A DNA stretch of 64,000 nucleotides from Gentiana macrophylla (GCA_026214975.1 CM047807.1:66071824-66135823); one strand, 5' to 3'. Positions 34,739 through 47,583 are shown, numbered from the stretch's first letter. Made by a program: numbers and translations. The notes: a model not told the origin generated them from the sequence alone.

Positions 34739-37700
34739 AGGAGTTTCGTCCTCGAAACTCGAATGTAACCGAGAGGTACTTGAACTTTGGACTTTGCAAA
34801 GCGTTTCGTCTCCTAACTCGTACAGTCTTCTTCTTCTTCCATCTTCCTAACTCTTCCACCTGTCTTGAGCTATCTCGAGGTGGCAATGATCTACTTCAAT
34901 CTTTCTATTGGCTTGCTGTATCAACTCTGGTCTCGTATTCTGTTGTCGCTCCACTTCATCCCAGAAACTCATGTTCTTCTATCTCTATCTTCATGAAAGA
35001 TCGCCAGCAGTACTGTTCCAATTCTTGTACTCCTTCGTCGCTCCGAGAGGAATTACAATTGTCGTCTCGAGGTTTTCCATTCTTCAATGTCCTTCCCGAT
35101 CTAGCACATTCAGAACCCAAAGCTGATTCCGATGCCAACTGTTGCTATCTTCAACAAACTCGTGACCCAAGGCTGGTCGGTTCTGACCACTCACTTGTAA
35201 TCAAGACCATTGGATCTTCCTCTTGTTTCTTCACGAACTCATCAACTGCCTCGAATCCTACAGTCATCGGTTTACCACTCTTTGCTTGCTCCTGCAGACC
35301 TATGTCCCGAGTGCTTGAGTTTCCCGACTGACTCACAGCTTCTTGGCATACTTGACTTCCTTCGATCTCCACTTCCCTCATGGCACCACAAGTTTGCTGA
35401 AGAACTGCAAGGATCCTGGCTGAAAGACTTCTGAGACTTCTTGGGGATGGGGAACATGCATTCACCATACTTTCTCTCTGACGGGCTGATTCAATCCTTA
35501 GGCCAATTAGGGTTATCTTGGAAAGTAAAAGAACTTGAAAAGTGACAAGTTAAGTACCAGGGTGGTATGGCAACTAGGTAAGCCAAGGAAGGGTACAATG
35601 CACTTGAAATAAAGAAGGTTGCTTGGGTTACAAGCAAAACAAGATGATTCCGTGTTGAGGAAAGTTGAAGTTGGTTCCAGGATGAAGAATGAGGCATTGT
35701 ATCATAATACAAAAGATAGTCACCAGAAGGAAAACAAAAGAACACCTTGCAGATGAAATTCTTTTGAGAGAGTGGAATTCCGCAAGATACGGTGATCTAC
35801 AAGGATTTCAGAGGCAAGTTGAAAGAATGGTAATAGGCTTTCATATAAACCTTTAGAAAGAGGAGACGTTAAAGGGAACATCATCTGATGGACTTGGAAA
35901 CATTAACTGTGAAGGAAGGGAATACTGGACTTGAGAACAGTAGGCAGATGACCTTGATTATTAAAAACTTGGTTAACAAAAATGGATGTTGGTGAACTAG
36001 GAAAAATATTCAGTTCGCATAAGTTCCGTAGAGGGAACATCACACAACAGAAAATCAAGGTAAAGGTGCATGGTCGAGTGCCATAAGGACTAAAAAGAAT
36101 TTTAGAAATTAAAAAATAGCAAGGATCTCAACATGAAGTAGCTATGGAGGGAAAATGAGCACCTCAAAAGGTCTCAAAATGAAATTAAACACTTGTCAGG
36201 AAGTGTCCGAGTTTGCAGTAGTCAAAGAGAGGTTATTACGAGTTTTAAAAGAAGTAGAAATTTCCCTCAAGGAATTGTAAGGGAATATCAAAAGTCTCGA
36301 TAAGTAAACGGTAAGCAAGATCTTTTAAGTGAAGAGGAAAAGACACATAAGAATTGTCGGATAAGGTTTGATTTCAACGAATTAATTCAAACCTTCAAAG
36401 AAAGTTTAAGCGATCATTGACGATTCAACTCAAGATTTCAAAGTTGCACTACTCGAGAGGAATAGTACACTGCCAAGGAATAAACGCTCAAGGTTATTCC
36501 TCGTGTGGGAATGAAAAGGTTAAAATAAAATAAACTTTCAACCGGTATGATAGAATTGTGATAGAAACGCCATAACAGAAAGTGGAAAGTCAAAATGGTG
36601 TATATGGCGGTTCATGGCTCTAAATGGCCTGAAAGAGAGTTAAAACTGAAGGGTACAAGGTACAATAATCTGAAATGGAGATCAAAAGTTTAGGAACTCA
36701 AAAGTCGGTTGGCTAGTTGGGTTCGTACGGCATCTTGAAAAAAAATTACATACATCGCTGAAACTGGTTTAGCATAAATTTCTAGAAGGTTAAAGATAGG
36801 TAACTGAAAAGGAATGTCATGGTACGCTTAAAAATTTACCAGCAAAAGAAGATATGCATACCTTAAAGGAACAGACAGCATTAGGTGAAATAGTTACAAT
36901 ATCGACACTACCCTTAGGAGGGGAGCTGAGAATAAACACAAGTAAAAAGAATGTTCTGACATTAAAAGGTTCAGAAAACCTTGAATTTCCATGAACGATG
37001 GGAGTGCAACAATTTAGAACTTTGAAGAGAATTTGTTTCTTGATTTGAAAAGTATGAAATAATGAGTTTGTTCAAAAGAAAGGCCTACGGAGATATGGTT
37101 CGGAGATAATTCATGACACCAAGCCGAGAGAGTTTGTTGCGTTTAAAGATCTCGAGTGAGGGATTACATGAGAAACAAATTACCAGAAAAAGTATAACTA
37201 CAAAAGGGCACGAAAAGGGTCTTAACATCAAACAGGGCATGCCGGACGATAGCATCTTGGTTCTCGTTTAACACTGCAAAATAAACTATAACGTTAACTT
37301 TACAAACTCCCACTAAAAGATTTAAATCATAAGGAGATCAAACTTCAGGGAACTCCTAAACATAACAGTCGTAACTTACTACCCTCTTAGCCCAAACTCT
37401 AAGTCAAAGAGGTGAATATTCCTTTTAGGTTGCTGTGTAAGATTTTTACTCTGGATCTGATATTATCAATTTTTACAGAACAAACGAAGAGGAATTTGAT
37501 CACGATCCAAAGAGAAAAGATTTAGATACTAGAGGTTCCCAGGGGATATAAAAATATTAGAATTTTTGAATGAAGGTAAGTTGGTCAAAAACAGTTATTT
37601 CTGACGATTGCACAAGCTGCCAGAATTTCCAGATTAATAAACACTGAGTTGAATTGCAAATCGAGATCAAACGAAAAAGAATCTGAACTTAATTCCAAAA

Positions 37701-38675
37701 TAAAAGCTGTAGATAAAATTTTTGTCTGCAACATATCAAAAATTCTGGTCATTTGAAGATGTTTAACCTGTTCAAAACAGAAAAATAAGTGAAGGTGCTG
37801 CTGCAGATTTTCTGGACAGAGTGTCCGTTATAAACATGAATTTTCTGAACAATCCATAATGATTGACGAGTTGATGTAAAAAGAGAAATTGTAGATAAGA
37901 CAGTAATCTACTTTGCTGAAAATTTGCAGAATTTTTAGAGTAGGGGAAGACAGTCTTATGTTAGAGGGAATACACGGAAACAAAAACATTCACTCATGTT
38001 GGGTAAATTCAAACACAAGGACAATGAAAAGTATGTGCCAAAGTAAGAGACCTTTAACACTATGAGTTGAAACGACTGAGGAGTACTTGGTAATAATAGA
38101 GTTACACATGGAGTTCGTGTAGAACCATCTCAAGCAATGCAAAGGTCAAAGAATGTTGATGAACTCAAACCAAGTGATAGTGAAAAGAGAAAGTGGAGGA
38201 CTTGTAGAGCTGAATCAAATATCATTCTCTACAAAGTTAGATCAAGATAAAAGTAAACTTAGATATTCATGTGTAGAGAAGGTGAAGAGATTTCAATAGG
38301 GAAAGAAAGGAAAAAGGAAATCAACCAAGAGGACCTCGACTTTAAAGTGTAGGCATAAGACTCCGATCCCAAAGCATTACTTAAAGGGGTTTCATTTAAC
38401 CCTATGTGACTTGCTACGGTTTGGAACTTCAAAAGAAGAAAGAGTTTCTACTAAGGATCCTAGAAGGAACAAAACTGAGGTGATCACATAAAAGATGTGA
38501 ACTGAGAACTCAATCTAACCTCCGTCTAAGATGACACTTCACTTGGTCCTAGTGGAACTTAACCACGGTTTAAGGATTCTTAGTCATACGAGGATTACCA
38601 CCAAGCTCAAGTTCTAAAGGGTCTAAAGGAATCTTATCTTAAAGGAAGAGAAGCATAGGACAGAAGGACGCTTCT
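34739..38675 (-). other. LARD interior, non-coding
   Basis: About 3.9 kb between the polypurine tract and primer site. Open stretches at 34780-35331 (plus) and 35151-35468 (minus) overlap each other and match no gag, protease, RT or integrase motif. From 35750 to 38670 there are no open frames above 60 codons. The plus strand is strongly A/G-rich from 35500 onward (many AAGG, GAAA words), so the element RNA on the minus strand would be C/U-rich. It may hold packaging or dimerisation signals, but none can be named. Confidence 0.75.
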
Positions 38676-38688
38676 CTCTGATACCAAC
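38676..38688 (-). other. Primer binding site of LARD
   Basis: The minus strand reads GTTGGTATCAGAG beside the 5' LTR, an exact match to the initiator tRNA-Met site TGGTATCAGAG after a 2-base spacer. Confidence 0.9.
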
Positions 38689-41027
38689 TGTAACGCCCTG
38701 CTCCCGGATACCGAACCCTTATCCGGAAGAGAAACGTTCGGCACGTATAGCATTAAATAAATCTAATATTATACGCAAGCCTCTATGTCGTCCTATCAAA
38801 TAAAAGCAAACGGAAGCTAAAAAGACTCGGGTAAAAACATAAAAGCTACTATGAATAGAAATTAACCATACTAAAGATGGAAATGTAACTTTATTACATT
38901 AAAAGGAAAATACGAAATCCAAAATAAACGTACGACAAGTCTCGATAGACCAAAAGCCTACTCCAAAGGTACTAAAAAGTCTATTAAATGAATAACATAA
39001 TAAATAAAAGATAAATCTTCAACGAAGCGTCGTCGTCGAAATCCTCCTCGTAAACATGCTCAACTTGTTCGTCTTCTCACCCCACAATGCATACAAAAGA
39101 AAATGCAAAGGAGGTAAGTACATAGGACTTAGTAAAAGTGAGAAGCTATAACAACAATTAAAATTGATAAAGAAAAGATATTTAATCGTTTAGTTATTTA
39201 TGTGTGACCGACTCAATCTGGGGTTCATTTCATGTCCATCAACATGAATTGACTAGACGTTTCTACTTAACTTTTCTATGTTACAACCACACTCAAGGGC
39301 ACTACGCGTATCCACTTTTGGGACACTCTTGGCAACATATTAGTGGATCACACCAATATCCACGGAATCTAGAATAGGTAAACTCCGATAGTACGCACAC
39401 CTCAGGGGAGTCCCTCCGTACTTAGGGTTTTTTTGACCAACGGAGTTCTTCCACCTTCAGAGGTAGCACACACATCGCGATATAGACTAGTGCCTATCCA
39501 AGAGAGACATGTTGTTTAATCTTTTACTAGTCAAATACGTAATTTTATTAGAATGATTAACTAACCACCTATGTGTTTTCAATTAATCTCCCTCACATTT
39601 ACTACTCTCTTCCTAGACTACTAGACATCAACAAGGCCTAGCAATTACACAGACATTGATGAATGCTAATTCATCAAAGCACAAGCCTATCATGCTCTTC
39701 CGACGGATCCGAACTTCAACTCCCTTTAAAAGTACATTCGGTGTTTTAACTGAACGAATCAGAAGTTTAATTCACGCTTGTTTATGTTTATCCAATATTA
39801 TTATATCATATATAAGGGTTTAAAACTATAATAACATGATTATGAAGCTCGAAACCAAGCTGAAACGATAAAACAGTAAAAACAAGGTAAAACAGGTCAA
39901 ACGCCCGTTTGACATCCTATGGACGCCCGTTTGGCATCAAACGCCCGTCCACTAAACCCAAACGCCCATCCTTAAAAAACGGCTACATCCTGAATCAAAA
40001 GTCTAACCTCAAACGTCCGTCTGCCTGGTGCAAACACCCGTTTGAGCTGCTAGGGTCTCAGACGCCCGTCTGCCTAATGTAGACGCCCGTCCACCTGGGT
40101 TTTTCCCAAAACGCTAAAATCTTCACAACTCGATTTCTGAATCGTTTCTAACCTAATTAACCTCGTTTTCAACATAGTGAAAACACAGAAAACATATCTA
40201 ATCAAACCATAGCATCTATGATAATCGATCAACGAAAAGACACATTTTTCTATCATCTAAACACCTTATAACTTGATCTAAACCTTATAAACGATAATTG
40301 GAATCATAGGAAGAGCCTCTTACCTTAATTGCCAGCAAAACCGCAAGCAAAACGCCAAGCATCTGCAACAACTGTTGATCCTCAACCCCAAAACCTATGT
40401 AATCAACCAGAAACCCTAAAATCCTATTTCTTTGCAGAAAACCGAAACTGAAAAAGCCTGTAAAACTGAAGATTTCCTAGGTTTACTGCTGTGAAACTAT
40501 TTTTAGATTATTCTATGCTTCAAGTCGATCGTTTCGACTACTCATGGCTGCGAAACAGAGCTACGGATCACAAGATACGAATTTTCAAGAATCGAACTCT
40601 ACGAATACCGAAAACTAGAGCTAAACTAAAAACTTACGAAATCGAGAGATGTAATTTTCCAAAGTTGCGTCTCCTCGCTCTGATCACTTTTCTCTCCTGC
40701 GGCATCTTGAACAGATGAACGGATTGATCACACGGTTCATCACTTTTCTCTCCGCGTCGCCTCTCTGTGTAGCGCCGTTCCTTCTTCCTTTCTTTTCAGA
40801 ATTTGCGTGTAAATTAAAATCAGGTCCTTTTTATTTAAAATAAAAAAAACAAATAATAAAAGGGATTATTCCCTTTTATAGCCATTTAATTAAATCCCTT
40901 AACTAAATAGCTATATCCTTTTAATTAAGTCCTTTTTATTTAAAATAAAAAGAACAAATAATAATTAGGTCGTAGTGATTAAACCCAATTACTATTTTAC
41001 CCTTTTCTGAAAAGTCGGGATGTTACA
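38689..41027 (-). repeat. 5' LTR of LARD
   Basis: The LTR is 2339 bp. The minus-strand TATA box TATAAAAGGG is at 40871-40880, and the ACGCCCGT cluster is at 39899-40095. It carries a 97-bp segment bounded by CATAG repeats (40208-40212 and 40305-40309) and a duplicated CCTTTTTATTTAAAATAAAA block (near 40826 and 40930) that are missing in the other LTR. Confidence 0.93.
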
Positions 41028-41032
41028 TGCTA

Positions 41033-41633
41033 ACTCAATTATGTGTTTTTTCTAGATCTACTTGAACACATATCCTGACCGATTGAATTCTAGATCATCC
41101 CATATGATGTTCATCAGATATATCCCATCTTTAGATAAATTATTCAACACTTTGTGATGTCCTATGACATGCTTGCTGATCCATCTGCTGAGTAGGGCAA
41201 ACTCATTTTTTAGACGGTCGAGTTTCTTATTGAGGTTGGTAGGTTGATCTGTTCCTGAAATTTGTTTGCGAAAGGCTTCACGCTTGAGGGCAAACAGGCT
41301 AGGTCTATTGATTCGACAATTGGCTTCTTGAAATCGAATATATGCCTTATTATCTCTTCGTTGATAGTAACCTTTTCTCCACGAACCTTTGTTATTAGAG
41401 AGTTCTTCACCATCTTCATATTTTCCCAAAATGGCAATATCCCTTCCAAGTCGAGATCTTTTTGCAATTTTACTTCCTGAAGGTTTCTCAAACCTTGTGT
41501 GTTCTTGATCTTTTCGCATATATGACTGGCGAGAAGAGTATTGTTGCAAAATTCTTCAAATTCTTCAAAAGAGAGACTTTTTACAACGGCGATTAATTTG
41601 GATTCCAAGGTGTGTTTAGAGGCGGCCATTGTA
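41033..41633 (-). pseudogene. N-terminal part of the extra ORF of element E
   Basis: The ORF starts at ATG 41631-41633 (MAASKHTLESKLIAVVKSLS) and stays open for about 140 codons (SFEEFEEFCNNTLLAS, VKNSLITKVRGEKVTINEEI, FDFKKPIVESIDLACLP). A frameshift near 41235 follows. The second frame (ALLSRWISKHVIGHHK, LEFNRSGYVFK) ends at TAG 41058, and the same frame then runs into the LARD insertion site. The homologue at 3075-3665 shares both halves. This looks like a real protein of the family, located where Sireviruses keep an env-like ORF, but its fold is not one I can name with certainty. Confidence 0.68.
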
Positions 41634-42086
41634 AGTATTTTTCTGGGTCTTGAGCGAGAGGAAATTTGAATTTTGTGTATAGAGGAGATATGATAATGAG
41701 GAATTATATAGAGAGTGTATAGATAGGACTGACGGTTTCTAATTTGTATGATCTTCTGAGGATTTTGTACCAAACTTTTCAAATTTCACTGAGTGTTTTG
41801 TGTAACCGATGCATGTACTATCTGACATTAGTGGGATGTACAAGCTACAAATTCTGACAGAAACGGCGGTAATTAAATGCGATGTAACTACTGCCGGTTT
41901 TATCCTTTTATCTTTTGACTTTCTTTGAGTGGATAAAATCTAATGCTGAGATCAGTTCCTTGTTGAATTCAGTTCCGTCATTCTTCAGTTTCAGTTGAGA
42001 TTGTTGATGTCAATGACTAATCTATCAAGTGAGGTCACCCAGCATGACAAAGATCAATCCCCTTGATGAATCTCTGAGCTTAAACT
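41634..42086 (-). other. Spacer between RNase H and extra ORF, element E
   Basis: This non-coding leader is the counterpart of 3666-4137. Shared words include AAACGGCGGTAATT and GACAAAGATCAATCC. No protein motif. Confidence 0.5.
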
Positions 42087-43660
42087 GACTTAACTGACTT
42101 TGATAATTCCTAATTCAGTTCTCCGCATTGAAAACCTTTCATTGTCCAGTGGTTTTGTAAAGATGTCGGGCAACTGATCTTCAGTTGGGACATAGAGAAC
42201 TTTAACGTCCTTTTTCTCTACATGATCCTTTATAAAGTGATGTCTTACATCAATGTGCTTTGCCCTTGAGTGCAAAACTAGATTATCAGTTATAGCTATT
42301 GCACTTGTATTATCACACATTATAGGAATGAGTCCTTCTTGTATCCCATAATCTCTTAACTATTGCCTTATCCATAAAACTTGAGCACAACAGCTTCCAG
42401 CTGCTATATACTCAGCTTCAGCTGTTGATGTTGAGATTGAGTTTTGTTTCTTACTGAACCATGACACAAGTCTATTTCATTGTAACTGACATGTGCCTAA
42501 AGTACTTTTTCTGTCCACCTTGCATCCAGCATAATCTGAGTCTGAGTAGGATATCAGCTTGAATTCTCCTTCTCTTGAATACCATATCCCTACTCCTGTT
42601 GTGTCTTTTAAATACTTGAAGTTTCTCTTGACAACTGTAAGATGACTTTCTTTAGGTCTGGTTTGAAATCTGGCGCAAACACCAACTACAAAGGATATGT
42701 CTGGTCTACTTGCTGTGAGGTAAAGTAGACTTCTAATCATTATTCTGTAGAGAGTTTGATCCACATCATTGCCATCATTGTCTTCATCTAATCTGATGTT
42801 GGTTCCAATAGGTGTTGCAATGCCATCGCTATTCTCCATTCCAAACCTTTTGATCAACTCTCTTGTATACTTGGTTTGGTGAATGAATATCCCTTCATTC
42901 ATTTGTTTCACTTGTAAATCAAGAAATTAATTTAATTATCCCATCATACTCATCTGAAATTTGCTCTTCATCAAACATGCAAATTTTTCACAGAGTTGTT
43001 AATTTTCTGATCCAAAAATACTATCATCAACATAGGTTTGGACTAGGAGAGTACTTTCTTCAACTTTCATTCTGAATAAAGTCTTGTCAATGGTTCCCTT
43101 GATAAAGCCATTGTCTACCAGAAACTGAGATAGAGTCTCATGCTAAGCTCTTGGTGCCTGCTTCAGTCCATAAAGAGCTTTTCTCAGTTTGAAGACTTCA
43201 TCAGCTTGATCTTTGATTTCAAAACTTGGTGGTTGTTGTTCATAGAATTCTTCTTCAAGTATCCCGTTCAAAAATGCACTCTTAACGTCCATTTGGTATG
43301 CTTTGAATTTCTTATGGGCTGCAAAGGCAAGAAATAATCTGATTGCCTCTAACCTTGCAACTGGAGCATAAGTTTCATCGAAGTCTATCCCTTCTGCTTG
43401 TGAGTAACCTTTGGCTACAAGCTTTGCTTTATTTCTCAGAATATTTCCATCTTCATCAAGCTTATTTCTGAAAACCCATTTGGTACCGATTTTGTTGACA
43501 TGATCTGCTTTATCCACCAATTCTCATACTTGATTTCTTTCAAATTCATTGAGTTCTTCTTGCATGGCTAATATCCAATCTAGATATTTTAGTGCTTCTT
43601 CTATCTCTTTAGGTTCAGTTTGAGATAAAAAGCAAGCAATCATAGTCTCTAGCTGATTTC
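42087..43660 (-). pseudogene. pol: Copia RT and RNase H, element E
   Basis: The RT N-terminal half ([71 protein letters not shown]) is open from 43520 to about 43143, then a TAG follows in place of Trp. The YVDD motif survives near 43030 as YVDDSIFG. The C-terminal part is open from 42911 (YTRELIKRFGME, SYSDSDYAGCKVDRKST). RNase H ends with CDNTSAIAI, AKHIDVRHHFIKDHVEKKD and DIFTKPLD. Several stops and frameshifts break it. Confidence 0.9.
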
Positions 43661-44900
43661 TCGTGTGAATTCCATGTAGAAAATCACCAATCACCTAATC
43701 TTCAGGGTGATCTCTCATCTATTGATGTACTGGGGGTTGCATAAGAGGATCTTGATATGTTGAACTTGATCTTCATGATCTTCTTCTTGATTTTCTTGAG
43801 CTTGATTATCATGAACTGGGTCAGTTTCATGTTGTTCAGCTGTAGGTTCTGCTGTTGGAAACTGAGGCTGACCCTGATCTGAGGATTCTAAAATTCTAAA
43901 TCTCTCAAGGTCGACAAAAACTGATTCTGGTATTTTTGGTAACTGAGACTGAGAAACTGGTTCTTGTTTATCATCAGTTATATCACCAGGAAAGTTTGGT
44001 TCATCAAAAACTACGTGTATAGATTCTTCATGCTTGAGTGTCCGTTTGTTCAGTACTCTAAACACTTTACTGACACTTGAGTATCCCAAAAATATTCCTT
44101 TGTCAGCTTTGGGCTTAAAATTTTTGAGTGATCTTTTCCATTATTGTGGATAAAACATTTGCTTCCAAAGGCATGAAAATATGAGACATTTGGTTTCCTT
44201 TCGTTCCAAATCTCATAAGGTGGCTTTTCATGTCTTTTTTTCACGAGTGCTCTATTCTTTGTGTAGCAAGCTATTAACTGCTTCTGCCCAATACCTTTCT
44301 GGTAGCTTTGATTCACAGATCATGGTTCTGCCAGCCTCTTTGAGAGTTATATTCATTCTTTCAACTACTCTATTTATTGAGGTATTGATGTGGCTGTAAG
44401 CTGATGTAGCATGCCATTTTATCCACAATATTCAATGATTATATTGTTAAGAAACTATGTTCCTTTATCTGATCTAATCTTGACAATTGTTACACCTTTC
44501 TTGTTTTGGAGTCTCTTGAGAAGTTCTGTGAGGTGTTGCTTGGTTTCACTTTTCTTTGACATGAAAATTACCCATGTATATCTTGAGTAATCATCCACTA
44601 CTACCAATGTGTACTTCTTTCCACTATCACTGATAGGTGTGACTGGTCCAAATAAGTCCATGTGTAGAAGTTCTAGGACTTTCTAAGTTGAATGCTGAGA
44701 TTTTGTCTTGAAACTTGCTTTTACTTGCTTTCCTTTTTGGCAAGCATCACATAAGCTATCCTTCTTGTACGAAATCTCAGGTAATCCGATTACTAATTGC
44801 TTTTTGACCAATGTGTTGATGTCATCAAAGTTGAGGTGACTCAGGTTCTTGTGCCATAGCCAGCTGAATTCTTATTTGGTATGCACAAGTAAACAAGTTT
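43661..44900 (-). pseudogene. pol: Copia integrase and integrase-RT linker, element E
   Basis: Blocks in order on the minus strand are MDLFGPVTPISDSGKKYTLV, VVDDYSRYTWVIFMSKKSET, VKIRSDKGT (second catalytic Asp kept), then a degraded third block near 44340-44400 where NGVAERRNRTL is lost, then YEIWNERKPNVSYFHAFGSK and FRVLNKRTLKHEESIHVVFD. An acidic and Gln-rich linker follows. It is better preserved than the integrase of element A at its first two catalytic residues. Confidence 0.87.
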
Positions 44901-45270
44901 CTGAGACTGCTGTTGACCAATCGACAACATACATATTCTCTTTTCTTCTTCCAATAAGAACTACTTGATATGTTGTTTCACTTACAACGATGCAGAACTT
45001 CTTATCAAATGTAACTATGTATCCCATGTCACAGAATTGACTTGTGCTGAGAAGATTGTAGTGTAGTCCTTCCACATATGATACGTTCTTGATTGTAACT
45101 CTATTTCTGATCAGGGTTCCATAACCTTTTGTATATCCAAGTCTGTCCTTACATCCAAAATTGACTTTAGGTCCATCTCTAGCAACAAAATTAATCAGAC
45201 AGTCTTTGCTCTTTGTCATGTGTCTTGAGCATCCATTGTCAAAATACCAAATATCCGTCAAGACAATTTA
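44872..45270 (-). pseudogene. pol: Copia protease end and pre-integrase region, element E
   Basis: The minus strand reads WYFDNGCSRHMTKSKDCLIN: the catalytic Asp is present but the following Ser of DSG is Asn. KGYGTLIRNRVTIKNVSYVE and GLHYNLLSTSQFCDMGY follow. The frame is open for 129 codons until TAA near 44874, just before the pre-integrase HxxLSHLN block. Confidence 0.87.
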
Positions 45271-47453
45271 AGAGATTTTAGGTACCCAACTCTGTTTGGG
45301 TCCATACAAGTTAGTTGTAAGTACAGCTCAAGGAATATTTCCATAACGTCTTCTTTGAAAATTGTTGCACTTGTTTTCATATATATAATCCACACTTCCA
45401 TAGTATCTGTATCTAGATTGTGCCTTATTTATATGACCTCTCAAGTCTTTTGGCTAAAACTGGTTTCCATGATGCTTTCTATTATTGAAGACTGAGTAGT
45501 AACCATCATTTTGTCTGTACTGAGGTCTGTGCTGACTTCTGTACTGAGGCTTCTGCTGAGGACTTGGGTAAGTCCTTTGCTGAGTCTTCGACTGAAATTT
45601 GTGATAAGTTTTCTTTCTTGAATGATTGTTTGTATCGGTTTTAATAATTGGTTCAGAGAAATTCCAATCATCATCAGCGGGGAATAATATGCCTTTCCCC
45701 ATGACTTTGTGAATCATTGAATGATTAACATTCTTGGATTTACTTTGACTGAAGTTTTTCTGATTCTCGACATGATCAGCTTTTGTTGATCTAGCAGTTG
45801 ATCTACCATTCTTGTTTCCTTGATATGCAGCTAATTTACCTTTAGATGTGCTTTTGTTATTGGACGCATCTGACTTCTTGGAAAACTTATTCTGATACTT
45901 AGTTGATTCACGTGGAACTGGTTTTACTAGTTCAGCATGCTTCTCAGTTTGAGGAAATTGCTCAGCCACCAACTTAACACCAGTTTTGACATTTGGTTAA
46001 GCAGATTTACTTGTTCATTCCTTCGAAGTTTGCCGTGTATCAAATCCTCGGCCAGTTCTGTCTCTATATGGCTTTCCAGATTTAAATCCAGTAGCTTAAC
46101 TTGATTGAGGAAAAGATTTAGTTGATGCTGCTGATGCAGTAGGCTGATACAGATTCTTTCTTTTGTTAGTTCTAGTCAGTTTCAGCATGTTCAATTCAGC
46201 CTTCAATCTTTCGACTTCTAGAATTAGAGCTTCTTTTTCTACTTTAATTGATTCATAACCAGCTTGTATAGCCACCAGCTGATTCATCAATTCATCATGA
46301 TTTTCTTCTAATTCTGGATTTCTTGGAATGGAATCAGCAGTTGAAGAACAAGCATTTGCATGGAAATCTATGCTGAGGTATATTTAGAGTTGGATTCACA
46401 TACTTCATTTGAATCTTCCATGTGAGCCATCAGAGCTATACCAATTGAGAGTCTTTCAATGGCAGCTTCAAAGTTTGACTCATCTCCAGCTAAGAGAGCC
46501 CTTCCACCTGTTTTTCATTGCTGAGTTTTCTTACCAGTCAGCTCTGGACATTCAGCCTTGTAATGTCCAGGCTTTTGGCAGTTAAAGAAAGATATTCATC
46601 ATCTTTTATTTTCTTATGAGTACTTTTCAGTGAGTGGATGTCCACTTTTCATTCTTCTAATTTTGTTCATCACGAGTGCCATTTGTTCATCTATTTCACC
46701 TAATTGCTGAAGATCCCTAGAGGGAGTTTCTTGATTTTCATTGGATGATGCTGCAAGAGCTGTTGTTTTGGGTTCCTCCAGAGCTTTGATCATTGCTGTT
46801 GTAATTGTGAAATCTTAGCTGAATTCATAAGCTTTCAGATCTGAGAATATTTTGGAGGAATCTTCTACATCAAGTCTTCTTGACTCTTCCATAGCTGTGA
46901 CTTTCATTTTCCAGCACATAGGTAAAGCTTTCAAGATTCCGGTGCTCATTTCTTTCTTTGTATATTCAATCTTGAGTAGTGCTAGTTCATCCATTATTGC
47001 GTTGAATCTTGTTTCCATCTGTTCGATGTTTTCACCTGACTTCATCTTGAAATTCTTAAACATCAGTTGGGCAAATGAGATCTTGTTTTCTTTGATGTAA
47101 TCAGTTCCCTCGCACACCAGCTGAAGTTTCTCCCATATTTCTTTTGCAGTTGTGTAGTCTTTGAATTTAAGATACATGTTGCTGTCAAGAGTTCTGACGA
47201 TGATATCCATGGAAACATTGTTGAGATTGTTTCTTTTTCGATTATCATTGTTCTATTGGCTTTTGGGCTTGGGGACTCATACTTGATCACCATTAACAGT
47301 TTGCATGTCGAGTGATTTGGATAGGCCCATCAGTAAGTATGTCCATCATCTCATCATGAGTGGCAGCTAGAAAAGCCTGCAACAACGTCTATATTCATCA
47401 AAGCTGTCCATGTTACACATGAGCATCTGTCTGGCATACTGATTATTATCCAG
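45271..47453 (-). pseudogene. gag: Copia gag and linker, element E
   Basis: The start codon is lost: the position of ATG in element A is CTG here (47451-47453), followed by the matching DNNQYARQM. UBN2 blocks (SNMYLKFKDYTTAKEIWEKL, ENKISFAQLMFKNFKMKSGE, AYEFS) are open from 47210 to 46815. The zinc knuckle near 46560-46600 is frameshifted (NCQKPGHYKAEC readable). The basic linker from 45970 to 45440 is open for 172 codons and ends near DDDWNFSEP and NRKHHGNQF, matching the linkers of elements A and C. Confidence 0.86.
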
Positions 47454-47571
47454 AGTGTGACTGAGTTTATGCAAGAAATGAAAACTGAAAACTGAGCTTA
47501 TTCAGGAGAACAACTAGAGATTATAATTAGAACAAGTGAGCTTTTAACATAGGCTTGTTTAAGAACACTAC

Positions 47572-47582
47572 TCTGATACCAA
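47572..47582 (-). other. Primer binding site, element E
   Basis: The minus strand reads TGGTATCAGAG next to the LTR, an exact initiator tRNA-Met match at the position where elements 0, A and C have a G change. Confidence 0.85.
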
Positions 47583-47583
47583 T

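Larger units (their letters stand above)
32504..41027 (-). mobile_element. LARD: large non-coding gypsy-derived retrotransposon
   Basis: Two LTRs of 2219 and 2339 bp flank a 3966-bp interior. Both LTRs have TGTAAC...GTTACA ends. The target duplication is TGCTA (32499-32503 and 41028-41032). A primer site lies beside the right LTR and a polypurine tract beside the left LTR, so it reads on the minus strand. The interior has no gag or pol frame; this is the definition of a LARD, moved by a related gypsy element in trans. The LTRs look close to identical apart from indels, so it is among the younger insertions. It split the extra ORF of element E. Confidence 0.93.

Noticed and set aside
34780..35331. 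183-codon plus-strand frame in the LARD
   Set aside because: It is Ser/Cys-rich with no family motif, overlaps an equally long frame on the other strand, and runs opposite to the element's direction.
35500..38670. Degraded gag-pol inside the LARD
   Set aside because: I looked for RT, integrase and protease words on both strands by eye and found none; a profile search would be decisive.
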